DNA from: Lachnospiraceae bacterium
GTDB lineage: Bacteria; Bacillota; Clostridia; Lachnospirales; Lachnospiraceae
Length of the DNA stretch: 57,380 bases
Direction of reading: 5' to 3'
Assembly (NCBI GenBank): GCA_030526245.1
Contig: JAUNDD010000011.1
Coordinates: forward strand, 1 to 57,380
The notes beneath the pieces are model-generated. The model ran no database searches. It was not told the DNA's origin and saw nothing but the letters and a program-made list of their open reading frames with translations. The translations under genes and the position numbers were made by a program. Below are positions 56,442 through 57,380 of the stretch, piece by piece; the stretch's first letter is position 1; each line of letters begins with the position of its first letter.

Positions 56442-57050
56442 TCACAGGCTGGTTCCCTGGCGGCTGATCCCGCCTGAAACACGCACATGTGTCACCCGAT
56501 TTTTCAACATTTTCCAGAAGTATGTGTCACATGCTTTTTCAGAAATATCCTGTACGCTTACCAGCAGCTCGGCCGCATCCATCGCTACCGCCGTTCCCCG
56601 GCCTTCCATTCCTTCCGGAAGCATATACAAAGACCGATGCACACGAACCAGATGTGCTTTCTGATTGTATTCCACGGTCTTTTCAAAGGGCCACCGGATC
56701 AGCTGCATGGCATCGAAGCCGGCCCCCAGCTCCAGCAGGCAGGTCTCATGTCCCAGCGTGCCGGAAAGAAAGTTCATGTAGGCCTTCCACTGCTCTTCGC
56801 TGTTATAGGGCTCCGGAGCATAGGGAGCCGCCGCCAGAAAAGACGGGATCCCGCTCTCAAAGAGCAGGGTGTCCTCATTCTGCGTCAGTACAAAATATAC
56901 CTTATGAGCCAGGAGCTTTTTAAGTCCCGCATAAGCATTGCGAAGGTGCTGCAGTTCCTCCGGCGAGCCTTCCTTAACCGCCAGCTCACGGCCAATGCCA
57001 ACCACCACAAACTGCGCCTTCTCCAGTTCCTGTTTTATCTGTGCAATCAA
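56442..57050 (-). CDS. Sirtuin-like (SIR2-fold) protein, probably non-canonical
   Basis: Translation appears to start at TTG (57048-57050), with AGGAG about 11 nt upstream; no in-frame ATG is close. 202 residues: VVVGIGRELAVKEGS, VYFVLTQNEDTLLFESG, then LLELGAGFDAMQLIRWPFEK, which resemble SIR2-family NAD-binding proteins. The usual catalytic His region and zinc cysteines are not evident, so deacetylase activity is doubtful. It is 30 nt upstream of hisH and likely co-transcribed. Identification is tentative. Confidence 0.6.
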   Translation of the reverse strand: MIAQIKQELEKAQFVVVGIGRELAVKEGSPEELQHLRNAYAGLKKLLAHKVYFVLTQNEDTLLFESGIPSFLAAAPYAPEPYNSEEQWKAYMNFLSGTLGHETCLLELGAGFDAMQLIRWPFEKTVEYNQKAHLVRVHRSLYMLPEGMEGRGTAVAMDAAELLVSVQDISEKACDTYFWKMLKNRVTHVRVSGGISRQGTSL

Positions 57051-57183
57051 AATATTTCATCTCCTGTGATGCAAGATCTATACCATTTGCGGCCCTGGCC
57101 GCTGAAAAACAGAAAAATTGTACCACATTGCCTCCGGAAATCCTAGTAGTTCGCTTCTTAAATAACTGAATACTTGCCCGCTT

Positions 57184-57230
57184 TGTAACAGTTCATACGG
57201 CGAACTGTTACGGACTGCCTGAACTGTAAC
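57184..57230 (-). mobile_element. 47-bp short version of the MITE-like element
   Basis: Read on the minus strand it starts GTTACAGTTCAGGCAG, as the 142-bp element does, and ends in a palindrome GTAACAGTTC/GAACTGTTAC plus one A, without the internal module. The octamer GCCCGCTT flanks it on both sides (57176-57183 and 57231-57238). The terminal few bases at one end differ slightly from the other copies. Confidence 0.65.
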
Positions 57231-57293
57231 GCCCGCTTCCCTGATAGTCCAAACCCGAAATATCTTGCGCCAATGTTCAAAAGACACAGAATC

Positions 57294-57320
57294 AAAAAAT
57301 CCGCTACAACTGTAGCGGAT
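57294..57320 (-). terminator. Intrinsic terminator of a gene outside the window
   Basis: A perfect 10-bp stem ATCCGCTACA/TGTAGCGGAT followed by TTTTTT on the minus strand. The transcript it ends must start beyond position 57380. No gene is visible between 57051 and 57380 apart from this and the 47-bp element. Confidence 0.8.
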
Positions 57321-57380
57321 CAAAAGTACCTTCAAAACTGCATATAAAATATCTATCAAGATCAATCTCTACACTAGGAA

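Noticed and set aside
57078-57365. A 95-residue minus-strand ORF at the right edge
   Set aside because: It runs through the 47-bp mobile-like element and the terminator hairpin, has no ribosome site and resembles no known protein.
57300-57380. Possible trace of an rRNA operon at the right edge (ACCTTCAAAACTGCATA on the plus strand)
   Set aside because: The phrase recalls rRNA spacer or flank sequence in Firmicutes, but no rRNA lies in the window and the match is too short.

Overview
The window is a gene-dense, moderately GC-rich stretch of chromosome, most likely from a Clostridia species of the Lachnospiraceae type. This is inferred from strong AGGAGG ribosome sites, the cluster nusB-xseA-xseB-ispA-dxs-tlyA-nadK-argR-recN, a cytidylate kinase/IspH fusion next to rpsA, a GGGtGRT-family protein, a DUF5688-type protein, an LPXTG-like Cna-B surface protein and glycolytic genes in the order gap-pgk-tpiA. 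No species can be named from sequence alone. Almost everything is on the minus strand; only the YprB-like nuclease (9.4 kb) and the HisK-type phosphatase (30.2 kb) are on the plus strand.

Layout by position. 1-2.7 kb: a GGGtGRT protein with a divergent IscU-like partner, then a sugar nucleotidyltransferase. 3-9.3 kb: the cell-surface block, a broken CAP/leucine-rich-repeat protein and a 1468-residue Cna-B repeat adhesin. 9.4-17 kb: nuclease, rpsA, cmk-ispH fusion, YhiN-like flavoprotein and a two-component system. 17.1-18.7 kb: tmRNA, smpB and secG. 18.9-26.4 kb: chorismate mutase, HtrA protease, homoserine dehydrogenase, an amino-acid ABC transporter and a MocA oxidoreductase. 26.8-30 kb: tpiA, pgk and gap. 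31.2-33.4 kb: iscR-nifS-nifU. 33.7-35.1 kb: glycogen synthase. 35.3-44.8 kb: the recN-to-nusB operon, then Asp23. 45-51 kb: prfC, acyltransferase, ligA and rluF. 51.2-57 kb: SH3 membrane protein, tRNA-Arg(CCG), DUF5688, ung, hisF, hisH and a sirtuin-like gene.

Most genes are housekeeping genes in tight operons, with ATGA overlaps and clear intrinsic terminators. tmRNA and SmpB together perform ribosome rescue. IscR-NifS-NifU build Fe-S clusters, which IspH in this window needs. Dxs, IspA and IspH all serve the non-mevalonate isoprenoid route. NusB, Exo VII and RecN sit together in a conserved transcription/repair cluster.

The least expected material is between genes. A small mobile-element-like family occurs three times (27, 47 and 142 bp), each copy flanked by an exact 8-bp direct repeat and ended by a GTTACAGTTCA-type inverted repeat. 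Its internal module recurs at 22.6 kb with pairing-preserving changes. A second palindromic repeat family (18.3, 33.6 and 52.5 kb) shows compensatory base changes in its stem. A third paired-hairpin repeat (18.4 and 26.7 kb) and three local tandem repeats add to this. These repeats, together with the understudied GGGtGRT/IscU-like gene pair, are the best candidates here for something undescribed.
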